Assembly (NCBI RefSeq): GCF_003073045.1
Contig: NC_037594.1
Location: forward strand, 23,256,927-23,320,926
DNA length: 64,000 nucleotides
Direction of reading: 5' to 3'
From: Pomacea canaliculata
Lineage: Eukaryota; Mollusca; Gastropoda; Architaenioglossa; Ampullariidae
The notes beneath the pieces were generated by a model. It was given only the letters and a program-made list of their open reading frames with translations, did no database searches and was not told where the DNA came from. Below, in pieces: positions 60,321 through 64,000 of the stretch (its first letter is position 1; every line of letters begins with the position of its first letter). The translations under genes and the position numbers were made by a program.

Positions 60321-60838
60321 CCATAGGGTCAGGAAAAGATAGGAGGAGAGGAGATGAACACATCCCTAAGAAAAAAGCTGATCCTGACAATTTGGAAAAA
60401 AGTGAGTCAAGCTGCCGCCTTAAATTAACTGTTTAAAAATAAAATCATAGTCAGAGATATATATGTATAATCATATGTTATTGAAAAAGGAAGCTCCAAG
60501 CAAACTACCATTACAGTGAAAAGAAAGGGATTTAGAAACAGTAAGACCGAATGGGAACAGCAACTGAATCCTAGTTGTTTCGGGGACAGCATAAGTCTCC
60601 AGCAAGCAGAACCATGACTGACTTATAATTGCCTCCCCTATACTAGTTTCCGTGTCACAGTCCTCTTATTTGTCCCATCCCCCGTCCAGCAGTTCTCCCT
60701 TTTTGTAATTTTTATAACATCCTGGTTGGAAATTAACAATGGAGCACAAAGATGCAATTATTAAACAGGACAGGTACAGCTAAGATGGCGGTGGGGGGTA
60801 ATTACTGGCCGGGTGACAACCCCATGACCGAAGGAAAA

Positions 60839-62708
60839 CAGTGGCGTAGGAAGATGTTCGGCGTTGGGGGGGCAAACTCCCTGCTGACAGTGAACGGCGT
60901 TCGCACTCGCACATTACGTAAAAAAGATGGGGGGGGGGGTACTGCACGCACGCACGTACACAGTGGTAGCATCACAACACGCTGCTTTATTGTTAAAAGG
61001 CAAAGCAGCATTAAATAAGAAAAAACAAATTAAAGAATGACTCCCCGGCTAACGCATTCACAAGAAATGTGATAAACGTTATAATCATATAAATCATATT
61101 AATCAAGGTTGGCAAGTCAGTGTGCCAAAAAAACTGCGTCTTCGGTGATTTCTATTAATGAACTCCATTGCAATCTCGTCCAGATTAAGCAGATCAACCC
61201 TCTCTTTAAATACATGCATAATGAGACAGAAGCGCGTTTGTGTCATGGAACTTCTCAGGTATGTTTTTGTTTGTTTTAAGGCAGAAAAACTGCGTGGAAA
61301 AACAAAGGTAAAGATTAATTAAGCCTACTCACCCAACGGCTCGTGACACGCTTTGTTCTATCTCACAACAAACGCGGGGAAAATACGCTGGTTGCTGGAA
61401 CCCTCTTCTAGACACCACGCCAGTTCCAGCGACAGTCCACACAGCACGTGGCAAACCCCCGACTACTCCCAGAGACGGGCACAGGTCTCTCCACCAGCGC
61501 AAAAACTCCTCTTCCGCCCCGCCGTCCTCCCAGTCCTGTGTGGCAGGTTTCTATAGGCTTCGAGAAACCTCCAGAACCTTTCCCTACCCACAGAGACCAG
61601 CGTCCGCGAGATAATCCACGTTACAAAGAGACACAGCCCTATACCTGAACTTGGTGTCCGCACACCCTGGGAAAATAGCCCCATCCACCCCAAAGAGAAT
61701 CAAAGAGACCAGAGAGGAAGGGACGCAAGGCTACCCTATAATTAAGGGCCATAAACTGGCCAGACCACCGTGGCCAGGGGACGAAACTAGGGTGGGAATT
61801 GCCGCAGGACCATCCCCTTCCTCGCTACCCGACGGTGCTGAGCCAGCGATGCGACACGTTCTATGGCCATCTACCAAAACACGGACACATATATACAAAC
61901 CAAACAGTATAACACAGATAACTTATGTTGAGTACCAGCCACAGTCGTTGATGATAAAAGAGTGAGTGCCCTTGTGTAGTTTTAGAAATGTTACTTATGC
62001 ACTTACCCCTGAGTCATAGATAGCAACAATACCAGTCTCTCTGTCTCTAAAGAAAACTACCAATATAGTCTTTGCCTTACTTAGGTGAAGTCAAAGCCGT
62101 CAATTCGCACTAAACCGTTGGTGTCTAGTAAGATGGAAGTCCTCGTGCTTCGCTAGCTTTTCACAAAGTGTGAGGGTTCCTGTCTGATTGGCAAGACTGG
62201 GGTATTGGTATGCAACTAATTCGTTACTGGCTTTCTGTGTTCCCGATGGCCAGTGCGGCCCCTTTTGGTTGTAAGCGATAGCAGATAATTTTAGGGTGAC
62301 AGCGAGTGGGTGGGGGATGTTTTATGTTGGTCAAACGAAAACCGCCAAAGAAAAGGCGTCGCATTATGGGGGAGGGGGAGGGAGACGACACTCGATGTAC
62401 CGATGTACTGTCCGGCTGCTTTCTTCGCTCAGGCTTCAACACAGCCTGCAATTAGCATGGCAAACAATACCAACGGACTGTCCCCGATCTGATCGTCAGA
62501 GGTGTTAGAGCCTCCACTTGCCTCAGGGCCCGCTTTTGTGACGGTGATGACCGTCTCCTCTCTACGTTCCCCTACCTTTCTTCAGTTCTTTGCTCTTTGT
62601 GAGAATTACGTCTCAAATATTGGAGGGGCAAAAGGATATTCCTGCCCCCCCTGTATTTTCCTTGGGGGGGCGGCTGCCCCCGCTGCCCCCCTGGTTCCTA
62701 CGCCACTG
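60839..62708. mobile_element. Outward termini of the CAGTGGCGTAGGAA family, possibly one longer element
   Basis: CAGTGGCGTAGGAAGATGTT at 60839 and the matching inverted end GGTTCCTACGCCACTG finishing at 62708 face each other across 1.87 kb. The inner sequence near 60880-60920 and the G/C-rich blocks near 62640-62695 match copies 1 and 2 in the oxidase introns. This may be one element carrying about 1.6 kb of other DNA, or two separate half copies. I could not confirm a target duplication. The interior (61350-61970) has GC-rich open frames with no recognised domain. Confidence 0.5.
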
Positions 62709-64000
62709 GGAAAGCGGGGCAGGTGGTGACAGGATGGAGGTGCGGGGATGTTTTTTGGAGGGAAGTCGGACGTGAAGGTCGGGGAAGAGGCCATGCAGTG
62801 GTCAGAACGTGAGGGTGTAGCAAGACTCGACTTTGAGCGAGACTCGACGTTGAAGCGAGGTATGCTCATGCGTAGAAACTATATGGATCTTCTAGTGTTG
62901 CTGAATGGATTAGCAGACATTTTCGTGGTATTTTTTAAAATCAAAACCAATAACAAAGAGTGAGTTGTATGTGTTTAGGGTTGGATGGGCGCAGCTCAAT
63001 ATAAGGGCCTTTCTGCCCGAATGGCAGTAACTATAATTTTTTAAGTCCTTATACATGTCAGTGCATATACCTCGATCGATCGATCTCTGGTCTTCTTGAG
63101 TCTACCATGGGCATCCATGACCATCAAAATGTTTAAAACAATTAAGGCTTTCTGGATGACGAAAACTGTGACATCACTACAATTATCTCCTTGATGCAGT
63201 CCTTTGGCTGCCCCTTTAAGCGTATTCAATGCAAAGTCAAATACCTCCTCTTTAACAAGTGTTGCAAGGCCCCGGCTTCCCCATACCTACCTACACACCA
63301 CGGACCTTCATACCTTCATATGAAGGTCCGTGCTACACACTGATTCATTCTCTCAAAGTCTCCTAGCTCTTATATATCTTCTCTCAGCCTTTTGTATTCC
63401 TTGAACCATATACATACATATTAACCTGTATATAGAGACAGTTTTTTTAAACCCTGTGATATAAGTTCAGAGAATTAAATAAATGTAATTACTATCTGAC
63501 GAATAGTGAAACATCATATATAGCGATATCACGGACGTGTGATACAAGTCCGTGGTGATAAGGTCGTCTATAGTATAGTAGTGGCAGCTCTGTGTGTGTA
63601 TGACACTCGCAATATTTTAGTTACTTTTAAATACTTTAATTTAAAATATACAAACTATTTTTTTTAATTTAAAACTCACTTGGTGAATAATTTACGAAAA
63701 TATCGCTGGGGATTCCCGTGACTGAAAACACTACGTGTATGACGTTATATCCGTTTGTTGAATCCAGCTTGGCAAGTAAGCATCATTAACTATTATTAGG
63801 AAATGTTTCATATTTCTAACATATTTTAAAGTAAATTAATACAGCTCTAAAAGCTCTTTCCACTTTTTTGTTTTATTTTTGTTATATCTTGTAAGTTGTA
63901 GTTACGTGCTACGTCCGAACTGTCGATTTGAGTGTACACATAATCATGTTTTTAGAAAAGTACCTCTCTGCAGTACATCACAGCACATCGTCTGTTTAAT
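62709..64000. other. End of window, no gene recognised
   Basis: Short frames only. It holds the hairpin at 63299 and AT-rich sequence with the imperfect palindrome near 63532. Nothing coding can be supported. Confidence 0.35.
63299..63332. repeat. Perfect 14-bp inverted repeat with 6-base loop
   Basis: The arms CACGGACCTTCATA and TATGAAGGTCCGTG flank CCTTCA. A related CACGGAC/GTCCGTG pair occurs at about 63532-63556 (CACGGACGTG and CAAGTCCGTG). Confidence 0.85.

Overview
This is nuclear DNA from an intron-rich invertebrate animal, most likely a mollusc and probably a gastropod. The evidence is multi-exon genes with GT-AG introns, AT-rich spacers, many microsatellites, small TIR (hAT-like) elements, a LINE remnant and a tRNA-derived SINE. 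The taxon is an inference from protein style and repeat types; nothing here names the species.

Layout. (1) 66-8142, plus strand: a 16-exon RIG-I-like receptor (cytosolic viral-RNA sensor) with two CARD-like domains, an acidic linker, a DECH-box helicase core and a zinc-binding C-terminal domain. (2) 11088-23715, minus strand: a 14-exon hephaestin/ceruloplasmin-type multicopper oxidase with six cupredoxin domains and an unusual Ala/Gln-rich plus acidic C-terminal extension. It converges on the RLR gene, with about 2.9 kb between the stop codons. (3) 24-48 kb: a gene-poor, repeat-bearing spacer. It holds one candidate three-exon secreted EF-hand gene (29904-31260, minus) and one unrecognised candidate terminal exon (25629-25814, plus). 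(4) 48151-58705, minus strand: a complete six-exon CNNM (cyclin M / CorC-like Mg2+ transport mediator) gene that reads in frame for 910 residues. (5) 58.7-64 kb: a transposon-rich flank with a hAT-like element that contains a SINE, termini of a second TIR family, and a perfect hairpin.

The main anomaly is that the RLR and oxidase genes (and probably the EF-hand gene) have intact splice sites and family motifs but carry at least eight reading-frame breaks. Most are explained by one base gained or lost in a short homopolymer. The CNNM gene, of comparable size, has none. I favour uncorrected sequencing or assembly indels, but pseudogenisation of the oxidase is not excluded. That question matters because the oxidase also shows substitutions at copper ligands: the HCH motif of the last domain reads His-Cys-Asp, and the fourth-domain type-1 site has Gln and Ser in place of His and Cys.

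The genes do not form an operon. RNA sensing, copper/iron oxidation and Mg2+ transport are neighbours with no demonstrated joint function.
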